A stretch of DNA of 64,000 nucleotides from CAXBNB01 sp040151475 (GCF_040151475.1 NZ_JBDKWG010000125.1:1-64000); one strand, 5' to 3'; positions 45,001 to 54,152 are shown, counted from the first letter of the stretch. The notes: generated by a model from the letters alone, not told the origin. Numbers and translations are program-made.

Positions 45001-45169
45001 AGTGCCCATGATTATCAATGATAAGCTTCTGAGCTTCAATATGTACTGATATACATATTAATATAATAAATAAAGCAATATTTTTAATGTAAAAGAGAAA
45101 CGACAGCTCTTTTCGAATATTTATATTCATTTGTAAATTCATAAAGTAGAATATATTATTGATTGACAT
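42098..45169 (-). CDS. Secreted WD40-repeat caspase-family protein B
   Basis: A 1023-residue protein: signal peptide around 30-46 (FIILICISVHIEAQ), WD40 beta-propellers over about 50-580 (many 'H...I....S..G..L.TAS.D.T..LWD' units such as GKWLATASADQTLGLWD), an Ig-like linker (about 640-760), then a C14-type caspase domain at about 800-1015. Catalytic residues are His862 (FIASHGL) and Cys910 (LIDACHSGQ). The C-terminus ends soon after the caspase fold. Caspase-WD40 proteins cleave after basic residues when activated; target unknown. The true start is uncertain (ATG at 45142 or 45130 also fit). Third gene of a minus-strand run, 113 bases after caspase A. Confidence 0.88.
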   Translation of the reverse strand: MSINNIFYFMNLQMNINIRKELSFLFYIKNIALFIILICISVHIEAQKLIIDNHGHSGLVHDVIFIKGGKQLISASEDKTVRIWDVSDGSLIKTLRFQIGDGVDGKIYAAALDPTERYLFLGGFFDKAGGDPKNIGSIRVVDLQLGKISHTLKGHNNIINDLAISADGKWLATASADQTLGLWDISTIASSSSITARGFLKGHSGIIQSVDINQNGSRIVSGGTDGIVKAWNTADLSNITFIDGKVHLDKIRKVLFTPDGSKIISGSEDGDIVVWTNAGRFLSKLDNIPSAVNSLAVSKDNKYLVVFSRKGVVYNLDTETVITDFNYHDNAVSAAVFAPFKKFDEEEGLYLASAGGNDKNIFIWDALSGKPVRNLVGNGRGVFAVGFNTDENTTAFGQSNPTELLDDAPLEKTFNLTNLSLDPEKPNTKSFIRNKNKFLGHAIEKQSEQRINFGNNGVSVDELKDGIIRSYSFVNDYNEVVIGSTYSLKRFKPNGEFLNSYEGHLGETWAISEIEKQDRLLSSNSDQTIKIWNLSSGENLATLFITSKNEWVIWTPQGYYEASAGGEKYIGWHINKGAGSLAEYHDVSAFSKKFHRRDVVLKMLETGSFDKTATALNIQKQDVNKILPPKIKWTSPVNNYTTTTLSNYNLEVSISSAIDITQVKLFVNGRPLAIGDKLTSTGNTTNKTVSYSLKLSSEDMIGRRGFDVVPDEEEVVESSKEFQIRFFAANSIANGFSEDRTIIYKPDAKKPSVNTNQGNSEKREITKLETEDKEEIPLSNLYLVSIGISEFKNPQYNLNYADDDARAVSKIFKAQEGKMFNSVKTIDILNSYATREKILSTFHKLEEYTTPKDFVIIFIASHGLNKDNNFYILPHDGDSSNPRISCVDWRDFSDLIGNMPAKVLLLIDACHSGQLGANVGQSKVDNTEAVRELSSGEFGVVIMSASTGAESSLEHPDWGHGAFTLSIIEGLEQQKADVKKDGKIYLRELDFYLAERVRELTGGRQHPTTQKPSSISVLPLISY

Positions 45170-45282
45170 GCTTAGATCAAATTATTAAGAGTTAGTGACT
45201 TTACACAACAAAAAAACAGAATATTGACGAAATTGACTACTAAAATTGCTTGTTTCACGGCTCTTTTCGGATGTGTAATTTC

Positions 45283-48200
45283 TCACCTGCTAAAGTTATA
45301 ATTATTTATAGTAAGACTACCATCTGCATTGACTGCCAGTTTGTAAGATGAAGCCCCTAATTTGAATTCGTATTCCGAATCTGATTTTTTATCATATTTA
45401 TAAGTACTCCCTGAAACAGAAAACCATACTTCTAATTGCATATCGGACAAAGATGTAATTTTCACGGATGAAACTTTCCCCGAACTGTCTGTTTTCTTAT
45501 CAGACCTATACCATACACCAAATATTGAGTTGTCTGTGTTTGTATTAATAGTGGCTGTAGGAGTGTAAATGGCATCAAAGTCACTATTTCCATACATGTC
45601 CTTCATAACCAACTGGTCTTTTCCACGCATTTCTATGATAGCTCCAGACACATTTTTGTACTGATTTGGGGCTATTTTGGTGTATCGGATTGGACCTTTG
45701 TTCATGTACCATTTTTTACTGTAATCTTCCATGCTGGTCGTATATATATCCAGATCAACGCCATTGGTGACTACTTCAATGTATTTTTTTCTTTTGTCTT
45801 TGTAATAGTTGTATTCATTTACCCATTTTCCTTTCACCTCATATTTCACTACGTGAGCTTCCGTTGTGCTGGTTACCACAAAATCATTTTGTATGTTTTC
45901 AACCCGTGAAGTAGGATGCTGTAGGCCATTGGTAAGTTTCCCTACTTCATCAAATACATATTCCTTTAGCTCCGAAACAGAAATGTAGGCATCACGGTTC
46001 ATATCTGCCGTTTTGGACGTCATGCCGTTCAATACAGAATAAGTAAAAACGCCATTTTTCCATTGATCACTTTCAAGGGCAAACTCTGTACCGGATGCGG
46101 AAGAAATAACAGTTGCGCCTGTGCCGTTCCTCATATCAGCGAAGATTTCCTTCATCAATTCAAATGAATTTTTGAGTCCAAGGTCATTGCTGCTTTTTAC
46201 GGTTTTGAACCCTCTGGATTTCACGCCTGATGTATTGGTAGATTTAGTTCCAGCAACCACTTCAGTACCTTCTTTATCGATTTCTCCTGAATGGCATGCA
46301 TCAATCATCAGAAGTCTGTTGCGTGCTTTGGTATTCTTAAAAAAAGATTCGATTTCAGTGTATTTCAATCCAAGGAAAGATGGATTGTCGAATACCATGT
46401 CACTGGTCGCTATGTAATAATCGAGATTCTCGTCCAGTAATCCGTGACTTGCTACAAATATGATGACTTCATCATCTTCATTGGCATTGGAAAAGAAATC
46501 CGAAGAGGCAAGAATATTACTTTTTGTTGCAGCAATATCAGTGAAGGATTTTACAAATACTTGTCCATAATCGGCTTTTCTGGTTTCGAAAAATGCTGCC
46601 AGATCTTTGGCATCTTTAGCTGCATAGGTCAGATTATATTCAGAATCTGCAAACTTGCTCACACCAATATTGAAGAGGTATAAGTTTGGTTTGGCCTTTT
46701 GTGTACAGGTAATTTCAAATGTGGCAGGAGCGGATTCCAATCCTTGTTCGTTTATTACAGACACACTTACTCTGTTCATTCCAGAACTCAACGTTAGATT
46801 AATATTCTTTTTAATTGTTCTTGATGATTTCACAGAAGTTGATTTGTCCTCAATGACAGGCACATTATTAACCAGAATTTTGAGTTGTGTTAAATTGACT
46901 TTTTGATCACTTGCCTGTATAGAAAAGCTAATATTTTTCTCTCCGGTAGTTCGTGGCAGATGATCAATATTTGCTTGTATAGTTGGTAGGTTGTTTAGAT
47001 CAATTTTATCGTCTGACACTCCAAGTTGTTTGATTCTTTTTTGATAGGCTTTTTGGTATGCTTCTAAAAGTGAAGGCTGAGTGAAGCCAATTGCTTCAGC
47101 TACTTTATCTGGTCTGTTTAACTTTATTTCAAATTGAGCAGCAGGGTAAATGTTATTTTGATCCCCATAAGCAATATTTTCAATAGCCTTTTTCGCCATA
47201 CTGTAGTATCCATCTTCAGAGACGATAAAGTAGTGGTCGGTAGCATTGCCATGCAACAATACCTTCTGCTTTTTAGTTTTTAAATCCCATATCCTAATTG
47301 TACCATCCATTGCTCCTGAAAATAGTAAACTTCCATTTTGAGTGAAATCAAGTCCTGTAATAGAAGAATAATGTCCTTTCAACTTCCCTGACAGATTTAG
47401 AGTGCCTATATCATAAATATCTATGTCAAATTCTAATGGTTTTTCTGTATCTCCAAACCATACTGTTTCTGCAGTTTTGCCTACAACCAAGTGTTTTCCA
47501 TCTGGAGTTACTTTCATTACCGAAGGTGCTCCGGTTTCATAGAGAATAGATTTTACTAATTTTTTATCAGGTAAAGAGTACACATCGATTTTGTTAACTG
47601 AACTTGCAAATACTTTAGTGCCATCTTGAGAAATGGCTGTTCCTATTATGTAAATAGCACTTGGAAAGCTAGCAATTTCATTGCCCGTACTTTTGTCATA
47701 TACTTTAAATCCGAATTTACTTGTTCCTACAGCTGTTCTTTTTAAGTGGTGTTTTCTGGATTCTCCATCCGGATATTTAGGTAAGTAACCTGTCTTATTG
47801 AAATATTTATAGGGCTCTTCATAAATTTGTTTTGTCTTTCCGGCAATTACTCCAATAGAACTACCTGAATTGTTTTTTGAAGAATATATTGCTTCACTAA
47901 TATTGAGAGCATTTAAATCCCAGGTAATCACGGAACTATTCATGAGTGTATAAAGTTCCCTTTTTGTTTCGTTCCAATATAACCCTGCAATTTCCGAAGC
48001 TCCCGGGCTAAAAGTCTTAATTTGCTGCCTGTTTTCCAGATCATAAAAAACGATTTCTGTTTCCTTAGTGATTCCAGCTATAATATCATTTGTGGCATCA
48101 TAGGCCATTTTTCCTGCCGGAACATCATGACCGACTACTCCTCCTATGCTTTCAGTTTTACCAGTCTGAAGATTACCAACGAGAATGTATCCATCTGTGT

Positions 48201-49002
48201 ATGAAGCAATCACTTGCTGGTCTCCTTTAGTGAAATATAGATTTTCTATATCAGAAGCCTTGTTAAATTGTTTCACCAATTGTCCATTGTCCAATTTGAG
48301 TACAACTATTTTGAATTCATTACCGAGAGCTATCAACTTCCCATCTGAACTAATTGCATTGACGATCCACTTATTGCCAAATTGTTTCAAGTCGTTGCGG
48401 TAGATTTCTTTGCTTTGCGAAATATCATGTAGGGTGAAAGTGTAGTTGGTTACAAAATTTGAGTTGATGTAATCCATTTTCTTTTGTGTATGCATCCTGT
48501 ACTTACCGTCTGGTGAAATAGAGACGGAGGACATGCCTCCTTCGCTCTTTTTCATCGTTGTTTTTTGAACCTGACTGGATTTGTAGTTCCAAATATTGAC
48601 AACATCATCGGAATACAACAAACCCTTACCATTGGGTAAAAAATGGATGTCATTAACATCACGTTTTAAGTCTTTTTGATACAGAATACTTTTAGAGTCG
48701 ATATCCCAGATAAAAATTTTGCCTCTGCCATCACTTGTAGCGAGTAGCGTGTTGTCATCGTTAAAATCTATTCCGGTTACAACAAATGAATGTCCTTCCA
48801 ATGGCCAGTGTAAACCTTTTTGCATATCCCAGAGCAGGATTACCCTGTCACGGCCGCCGGTTGCCAGCCATTTTCCGTCTTTCGAAAATTTAGCATGGAT
48901 TATTGATTCCTGATGACCCAATTGAGGAATGACATGGCTCTGCGAGAAGGCATTAATCCGAAAAAGAAAAGATAAGATGAAGATGAGCAAAATCTTTTTC
49001 AT
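45283..49002 (-). CDS. Secreted WD40-repeat caspase-family protein A, with C-terminal extension
   Basis: A 1239-residue paralogue: signal peptide MKKILLIFILSFLFRINAFSQ, WD40 propellers (about 25-600; 'KDGKWLATGGRDRVILLWD', 'NGSLLFSGAMDGTIRIWD'), a helical and Ig-like linker ('ISFSIQASDQKVNLTQLKIL'), and a C14 caspase domain at about 770-1050 with His853 (FVASHGLL) and Cys903 (MIDACHSGE). An extra ~180-residue C-terminal part of beta strands (two repeats ending in 'YTPTATINT' and 'NYNFSR') is absent in protein B. WD40 units may sense a partner or keep the caspase inactive. It starts 54 bases after the TPR gene stop. Confidence 0.88.
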   Translation of the reverse strand: MKKILLIFILSFLFRINAFSQSHVIPQLGHQESIIHAKFSKDGKWLATGGRDRVILLWDMQKGLHWPLEGHSFVVTGIDFNDDNTLLATSDGRGKIFIWDIDSKSILYQKDLKRDVNDIHFLPNGKGLLYSDDVVNIWNYKSSQVQKTTMKKSEGGMSSVSISPDGKYRMHTQKKMDYINSNFVTNYTFTLHDISQSKEIYRNDLKQFGNKWIVNAISSDGKLIALGNEFKIVVLKLDNGQLVKQFNKASDIENLYFTKGDQQVIASYTDGYILVGNLQTGKTESIGGVVGHDVPAGKMAYDATNDIIAGITKETEIVFYDLENRQQIKTFSPGASEIAGLYWNETKRELYTLMNSSVITWDLNALNISEAIYSSKNNSGSSIGVIAGKTKQIYEEPYKYFNKTGYLPKYPDGESRKHHLKRTAVGTSKFGFKVYDKSTGNEIASFPSAIYIIGTAISQDGTKVFASSVNKIDVYSLPDKKLVKSILYETGAPSVMKVTPDGKHLVVGKTAETVWFGDTEKPLEFDIDIYDIGTLNLSGKLKGHYSSITGLDFTQNGSLLFSGAMDGTIRIWDLKTKKQKVLLHGNATDHYFIVSEDGYYSMAKKAIENIAYGDQNNIYPAAQFEIKLNRPDKVAEAIGFTQPSLLEAYQKAYQKRIKQLGVSDDKIDLNNLPTIQANIDHLPRTTGEKNISFSIQASDQKVNLTQLKILVNNVPVIEDKSTSVKSSRTIKKNINLTLSSGMNRVSVSVINEQGLESAPATFEITCTQKAKPNLYLFNIGVSKFADSEYNLTYAAKDAKDLAAFFETRKADYGQVFVKSFTDIAATKSNILASSDFFSNANEDDEVIIFVASHGLLDENLDYYIATSDMVFDNPSFLGLKYTEIESFFKNTKARNRLLMIDACHSGEIDKEGTEVVAGTKSTNTSGVKSRGFKTVKSSNDLGLKNSFELMKEIFADMRNGTGATVISSASGTEFALESDQWKNGVFTYSVLNGMTSKTADMNRDAYISVSELKEYVFDEVGKLTNGLQHPTSRVENIQNDFVVTSTTEAHVVKYEVKGKWVNEYNYYKDKRKKYIEVVTNGVDLDIYTTSMEDYSKKWYMNKGPIRYTKIAPNQYKNVSGAIIEMRGKDQLVMKDMYGNSDFDAIYTPTATINTNTDNSIFGVWYRSDKKTDSSGKVSSVKITSLSDMQLEVWFSVSGSTYKYDKKSDSEYEFKLGASSYKLAVNADGSLTINNYNFSR

Positions 49003-49056
49003 GAATTTTATTTCTTATAATTTAATTGATCAGTATAATTTCTATAAAGAACTTGT

Positions 49057-50148
49057 TTAGAATTTCAAATCCGGAATTCGTTTTTTCGCATCCTGAGCGT
49101 AAAAATCATATTTAGTGCCTTGCCCATATTTATAAGCCATTTCTAATTGGTTTTTAATTTGTGCTACATGAGATGACCATAGTTTTGGAGCATTGTAGTA
49201 ATAATGAAACCAATTGGCCAGACCAGCATAGTAGTAGATTAGTGGGTGAGGATTGGAAATATTTGCTATGGCATAGTTCAGGTGGCTTGCACTTTTAAAA
49301 TAATCTTTGTCTTCAAATGCTTTTATCCCAACTATAAAGTTGCCGCCTACATTTTTGGATTTATAAGTCTCTTCATCCAGAGATACTGCTTTGTTGCCGA
49401 CTGTTGTTGCTTCCTGCAACCTCCCATTGTCGTAATAGGCCATTACAAGTTCTCCAAGCATTACTGGTGAATCTGGAGAGAAATTTTTACCTGATTCCAG
49501 AATTTCCAGAGCTCTGGCATCATACACGTATAAATTATTCTTTTTCATGTATGATATAGCATACCATTTGCAGATATTTCCTTTGGTATTGGTGTCTATC
49601 TGATCGGTACCATCCATCATCATGACTAGCATGTTATAGGCTGTTTCGAAATCAGTATAGGCCAGATCAGTTTTGTTGTAGTATAGGTGGTTTTGTGCTT
49701 TTTCATAAACGGCTTCAGGGTTGTTGGGGAATGTTTTTATAGTTTCTTTTAGAAATTTATCAGTTTTTTCATAATTTTTTTCTTGCACTTTGAAAATATT
49801 CGCTTTCATCTTATATGCCAGGAAAAATGTAGGATCTGATTTGATTGCTGCTTCAAAATCTTTTAAAGCATCTTTGGACGAACGGCCATTTAGCCACTTG
49901 ATGCCTCTTTGGCAATATATCTTTGCCGGATTTATTTTTTCCTTTTTAGCCAACTTCAGTGCTTTATCCAGCAATGCAATTGATTGACTGGTAAAATTGT
50001 TTGTTGTTCCTTTTTGATAACAATCTTCTGATGAAGTGCAATCCTGAGCATACAATTGGGCTGAGAAAAGAATAATTAAGCTTACAGAAATCAGTGAGCA
50101 GTTTATTAGACGGAGTTTTATTGTTGCCATGACGTTTATTAATTTCAA
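49057..50148 (-). CDS. Secreted TPR-repeat protein of the caspase locus
   Basis: A 363-residue protein: signal peptide (LISVSLIILFSAQLYAQ, about 20-36), then TPR-like helix pairs ('CQRGIKWLNGRSSKDALKDFEAAIKSDPTFFLAYKMKANI', split here over residues 86-126, and several weaker repeats). No enzyme domain. It is the first gene of the run TPR - caspase A - caspase B and so may be a scaffold or sensor for them. ATG at 50130 (MATIKLRL) is an alternative start. The divergent promoter region upstream holds a perfect palindrome (50188-50207). Confidence 0.8.
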   Translation of the reverse strand: MKLINVMATIKLRLINCSLISVSLIILFSAQLYAQDCTSSEDCYQKGTTNNFTSQSIALLDKALKLAKKEKINPAKIYCQRGIKWLNGRSSKDALKDFEAAIKSDPTFFLAYKMKANIFKVQEKNYEKTDKFLKETIKTFPNNPEAVYEKAQNHLYYNKTDLAYTDFETAYNMLVMMMDGTDQIDTNTKGNICKWYAISYMKKNNLYVYDARALEILESGKNFSPDSPVMLGELVMAYYDNGRLQEATTVGNKAVSLDEETYKSKNVGGNFIVGIKAFEDKDYFKSASHLNYAIANISNPHPLIYYYAGLANWFHYYYNAPKLWSSHVAQIKNQLEMAYKYGQGTKYDFYAQDAKKRIPDLKF

Positions 50149-50187
50149 AATGAAAAGTTAAAATAAGGCAATAGAATGGGTTATTAG

Positions 50188-50207
50188 AATACCCTGTAAA
50201 GGGTATT
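50188..50207. promoter_or_regulatory. Perfect palindrome in the divergent caspase/SecA-like promoter region
   Basis: AATACCCT-GTAA-AGGGTATT has 8-bp perfect arms. It lies in the 106-base gap between the divergent TPR gene and the SecA-like gene, 40 bases from the first and 47 from the second start, where a shared operator would be expected. A role as an RNA hairpin in one of the leaders is also possible. Confidence 0.5.
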
Positions 50208-50254
50208 TTAATTGGGGAATTGAAGCAATACCTTTATGCCATAAATAATAATAT

Positions 50255-50884
50255 ATGTTTGGATTATTTAAGAGTAAGGCAAAAAAATCAAACTTGACAT
50301 ACTATGTCTATTTGACCAAAATCACTTTATATAGACAGTTGATGGCTACTGTTCAGGAAGATATGAACAACCAAAAAGAACTATTTATAGCCTACTATTT
50401 TGACGATACAGGTAAAGAACTTGCGAGTTTGCTGGAAGCTGCCGACTTGAAATTTAATGTTTTAGGGTCAATGGAAGAGAATACTTCTGGTATTACTATT
50501 GGAAAGGCAGAAAGTCTCATCAAATCATCTAAAAATACTTTTGAGGTAAATGCTTATTCTATGATTTTGGTATGTGAAATACACCCGTTGGCAGGTGTAG
50601 ATATTGCATTATACGATTATTTAACAGAAAAATATGGAGGTGCCATACTGAGGTTTTATACTTCAATAGATAGTCCAATTCTTAGAATGTTTGGAGCAGA
50701 CCGAATCATTCAACTGCTGAAGACGATGGGAATGGAAGAAAACGAAATGATCGAACATAGTATGGTAACAAAATCTATATTAAGGGCTCAGGAAAAAATA
50801 AAAGAACAGGTTATTCATGAAAAAGATGCGCATTCTATTGAGGAATGGATGGAAAAGAATACCCCTGATTTTGGTGGCAATTGA
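50255..50884 (+). CDS. Orphan SecA NBD2-like domain protein
   Basis: A 209-residue soluble protein. Residues 128-151 (GGAILRFYTSID..ILRMFGADRI) and 165-182 (MIEHSMVTKSILRAQEKI) closely follow the SecA region 'GSSRF.LS.ED.LMR.FGSDRI' and 'I.H.M.SKSIERAQKK.E', that is the end of nucleotide-binding domain 2 and the start of the helical scaffold. The preceding part (about 40-125) fits the Rossmann half of that domain. Motor motifs (Walker A, DEAD) and the arginine-finger 'GRSGRQGDPG' are absent, so it should not hydrolyse ATP. Function unknown; it might bind SecA or a substrate. Divergent from the caspase run. Confidence 0.7.
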   Translation: MFGLFKSKAKKSNLTYYVYLTKITLYRQLMATVQEDMNNQKELFIAYYFDDTGKELASLLEAADLKFNVLGSMEENTSGITIGKAESLIKSSKNTFEVNAYSMILVCEIHPLAGVDIALYDYLTEKYGGAILRFYTSIDSPILRMFGADRIIQLLKTMGMEENEMIEHSMVTKSILRAQEKIKEQVIHEKDAHSIEEWMEKNTPDFGGN

Positions 50885-50957
50885 ATAAACTATTGTCTTT
50901 AAGGAAATATTAGTTGAAGTGGGGGTTCAATCCAACCATTACCACAAGCCTTTTCTA

Positions 50958-51602
50958 ATGAAAAAAACATTAATTATACTACTTTTCAGTTTACCTCTTC
51001 AGGTTGCAGCACAAAAAGGAATGGTGAACCTGTTTACCGAGTTTGGAAGACCTACCGGAGAGTTTCGTCAAAATACTGATGCGTTTGCATTGGGGATGGG
51101 AATGGGAGCTTATTTTTCTTTTGATGCTCAAAATCTGTTTTATCTTGGAGCTGACCTCAGTTATGATATTTATGGTAAATCGTTTGATAGTGATGGTTAT
51201 TATGAAATCATTACTAACAACAACATGCTTCAGTTTCATGGTCTTTTGAGGATTAAACCACCATCGGATGGCATAGTTCCATTTTTTGAAGGCCTCTATG
51301 GCTTCAAATTTCTATACACTATAAGTAAGTTGAAAGAAAATATTTTACTGGATCCTATAGCCATTCAAACCGATTTTCATGATTTTGCTTTGAGTTATGG
51401 TGGAGCAGCCGGAATTCACATTCCAATAGGGCAAGGAAATACCGCTCTTGAATTCCGCATTCAATACCTGATAGGAGGGAAGGCTGAATATGTTGATGGT
51501 AAAACCATCAGAGAAGTTGGCATAGAAAACGCCATTGCAAATCCTTTGACTTCAGAAACTGATATGGTTATTTTTAAATTGGGAATCACATTTGGTTGGT
51601 GA
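50958..51602 (+). CDS. Small outer-membrane beta-barrel protein
   Basis: A 214-residue secreted protein from ATG 50958: signal peptide MKKTLIILLFSLPLQVAAQ, then about eight amphipathic strands alternating with Gly/aromatic-rich turns ('GMGMGAYFSFDAQNLFYLGADLSYDIYG', cut here to residues 45-72) and a C-terminal FKLGITFGW ending in an aromatic residue, as in outer-membrane barrels. Likely a small porin- or OmpX-like protein; no ligand known. It follows the SecA-like gene by 73 bases on the same strand and could be co-transcribed. Confidence 0.7.
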   Translation: MKKTLIILLFSLPLQVAAQKGMVNLFTEFGRPTGEFRQNTDAFALGMGMGAYFSFDAQNLFYLGADLSYDIYGKSFDSDGYYEIITNNNMLQFHGLLRIKPPSDGIVPFFEGLYGFKFLYTISKLKENILLDPIAIQTDFHDFALSYGGAAGIHIPIGQGNTALEFRIQYLIGGKAEYVDGKTIREVGIENAIANPLTSETDMVIFKLGITFGW

Positions 51603-51725
51603 TTTTAGTCTTGCTTGGTCACATTTTCCCTTTAACACCAATGTTTGCCATGTCTGCCCTTTAGGTTTACATTATGACTAAATCAATAGAAAAAGCTATG
51701 ATTATTATGGATGCGGGTATGTGGT

Positions 51726-51740
51726 TAACCCGAAGGGTTA
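51726..51740 (-). terminator. Hairpin just after the FtsX-like permease gene
   Basis: TAACCC and GGGTTA pair across a three-base loop directly after the permease stop codon. The T tract is poor, so it is a weak terminator at best. Confidence 0.4.
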
Positions 51741-51741
51741 G

Positions 51742-54126
51742 CTATTCATCTCTCAAAGTATCTACAGGATTAGATTTTGCTGCTTTTAAAATAGTCATAC
51801 AAGTAGTTGAAAGTCCTACGCAAATGATGGTAGCAGTACAAATTAGAATGGGAATAATTCCGATAGGTATGTGGTAAGCATAGATTTCATCCAAAAGAGC
51901 TCCGGTGAGGAAATATCCACCTAAAGATCCGATAATGCCAGCAATAGACAGTATAATCAGAAATTCTTTATTCATTAGTGCTAAAATATTGCTCACTGAT
52001 GCCCCCAAAACCTTTCTGACACCAATTTCTTTACTTCTCTTTTTAACATCCAGAGTAGCCAATGAAAATATACCGGAAGCAGACAAAAGCCCTCCCAGAA
52101 CAGTCAGGAAGAGGAATATTTTCTTGAGGTTGGCATTTGTTTCACGTAAGTCTTCAAATAAAATGTCTTCTTGAAACCAACCTTGAAAAGGTTTGTCCGG
52201 TATGTTTTTTTTCCACAAATCTTCAATGTAATCTTCCAGAGAAGTCAGGTTTTCAGGTTCAGCTCTCACCAATAAATATTGATATTGATTAGGTAATGCA
52301 GGGTAAAAAACGGAAGCTTCTGGTTCCCGGGATCTAAAAAGATTGTCAATATGATTGTCAACCACTCCAACAATGTGTCTTTTTACTTCATGTATCACTA
52401 TCGTTTTCATCAATGGATCATCCTCTATGCCAATTTTTTTTAGAAATGCCTGATTGACTACTACTGCGCTATTTAAATCATTAGTACTCTCAGTACTAAA
52501 TACCCGGCCGTTTAGTACTTTCATTCCCATAATGTCAAAATAGTTTTTACCTACACCATAGTGTCTTGCTTCATATTTGGCAGTATCTACTCCTAAAGGT
52601 ACAGCGTAACTATCCCAACCTAAGGAATGGGCTGTTCCTCCAATTTTTAGTATTTTAGGGTTACTTCTCAAGTCATTTTCCATCACTTCAAATTCCTTTT
52701 CACCACTTACTTTAATCATATACACCATGTCTTTGTCATAGCCAAATTTTACCTTTTCCTGATATTTTGTGTTTTGGACAAACATAACTCCTGCAATCAA
52801 AACAATTACAGACAATGCAAATTGAATGGTGATAAGTGATTTACTCAATAAAGTACTTCCTTTGATTTTCAAATTGCCTTTTAATAATAACACAGGCACA
52901 AATCTGCTACTAGATAATGCAGGGTAAATTCCTGCAATCAGCGAAGTGAAAAATATGATTATCAATAACGCTATAATTAGATTGAGACCATTAAGGTCTT
53001 CCATTCCGTAATTGAGGTTCCACATATCAGTAAATGCTGGAGTGATTATATTAGACATAAACAAACCTGCAACTAACGATAGCAGGATAACCAATAAGGT
53101 TTCAAAAAGGAACTGAGATATGATTTGCCACTTTGTTGCCCCTACAACTTTTCTGATCCCTACTTCTTTCATTCTTTGGGCTGTCATGGCTATGGAAGTA
53201 TTTGTCATATTAAAGCATGCAATCATCAATATGATCAATGCCATTGATATAAATACGACCATCGGTGTAATACTCATGGGTAAATTAATCTGACTCCACT
53301 GAACCTGTTCACGGTCATAATATGTCTTAAACTGTTGCAGTTGGTATGATTTTACCACTCTGTCGGTCTTTTCTTTATTTCTTCTTTCAATGTATTTATT
53401 GAATTGTTCACTAATATATGGAGCCTGATTGTGTGCGGTTAACTCGAAAAAGGTTGAAGGATCACGCCAGTCTTTCCAGTTATCAGAATTGAGGTCATAA
53501 ATGTCATAGAAATGTTCGAACCTGACTAACATGTCGAAAACGAAAGAACTATTCTGAGGAACTTTATCAACAACACCACCAACTGTTACTTGTACTTCTG
53601 TCTGATTCGGAAAATTTATCTCTAATACTTTACCTATTGGATTTTCATCTTTAAAGTATTTGACAGCCGTTTTTTTACTTAAAAATATGGTGTGCATATT
53701 TTTAAACGAGCCGTAACTTCCGTTCACTAAAGGAAAATCAAACATTTCAAAAAAAGTACTGTCTGCAAATGCAATACGCTCGCTATATGAATCATCACCA
53801 CTTTTCACAAAGCCTCCTTCATTCATGTAGCGTGTGTACCTTTTGATACCTGAAATTTCCATTGCTGCATTAGGTGCCAGATTTATAGGTGCACTGATTT
53901 GCTGATAAGGATCTCCTTCTGTTTTATTATAATGAGAGTGAACTTTATAGATTAGATCAACTTTTGAGCTCTTATGAAAGTTGTCGAATTCAATGTTATA
54001 GGCAATCAACAGGTAAGCTGTGATGCAGCAAGCCATAGCAATTCCCAACCCAAAGGTATTGATGATGACATAGCTCAGGTTTTTTTGGAGATTTCTGATT
54101 CCGACGAATAGGTAGTTTCTTATCAT
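51742..54126 (-). CDS. FtsX/MacB-like ABC transporter permease
   Basis: A 794-residue permease with the duplicated layout common in Bacteroidota: helix near residue 20 (YVIINTFGLGIAMACCITAY), MacB periplasmic domain (about 45-290), three helices at about 285-420 ('MTNTSIAMTAQRMKEVGIRKVVGATKWQI' with the conserved EVGIRKVvGA loop), a second MacB domain and a final FtsX block ('SKEIGVRKVLGASVSNILALMNKEF'). No ATPase is adjacent, so a separate MacB-type ATPase is needed. Such permeases export or transmit signals at the envelope. Upstream lies a palindrome and a sigma-54-like sequence (54153-54237). Confidence 0.88.
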   Translation of the reverse strand: MIRNYLFVGIRNLQKNLSYVIINTFGLGIAMACCITAYLLIAYNIEFDNFHKSSKVDLIYKVHSHYNKTEGDPYQQISAPINLAPNAAMEISGIKRYTRYMNEGGFVKSGDDSYSERIAFADSTFFEMFDFPLVNGSYGSFKNMHTIFLSKKTAVKYFKDENPIGKVLEINFPNQTEVQVTVGGVVDKVPQNSSFVFDMLVRFEHFYDIYDLNSDNWKDWRDPSTFFELTAHNQAPYISEQFNKYIERRNKEKTDRVVKSYQLQQFKTYYDREQVQWSQINLPMSITPMVVFISMALIILMIACFNMTNTSIAMTAQRMKEVGIRKVVGATKWQIISQFLFETLLVILLSLVAGLFMSNIITPAFTDMWNLNYGMEDLNGLNLIIALLIIIFFTSLIAGIYPALSSSRFVPVLLLKGNLKIKGSTLLSKSLITIQFALSVIVLIAGVMFVQNTKYQEKVKFGYDKDMVYMIKVSGEKEFEVMENDLRSNPKILKIGGTAHSLGWDSYAVPLGVDTAKYEARHYGVGKNYFDIMGMKVLNGRVFSTESTNDLNSAVVVNQAFLKKIGIEDDPLMKTIVIHEVKRHIVGVVDNHIDNLFRSREPEASVFYPALPNQYQYLLVRAEPENLTSLEDYIEDLWKKNIPDKPFQGWFQEDILFEDLRETNANLKKIFLFLTVLGGLLSASGIFSLATLDVKKRSKEIGVRKVLGASVSNILALMNKEFLIILSIAGIIGSLGGYFLTGALLDEIYAYHIPIGIIPILICTATIICVGLSTTCMTILKAAKSNPVDTLRDE

Positions 54127-54152
54127 AATATTGTCAATTATGATTTAACGAT

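Noticed and set aside
51674..51877. 67-codon plus-strand frame at the end of the FtsX-like gene
   Set aside because: Most of it is antisense to the permease 3' end, including its conserved C-terminal helix; no independent promoter or homology seen.
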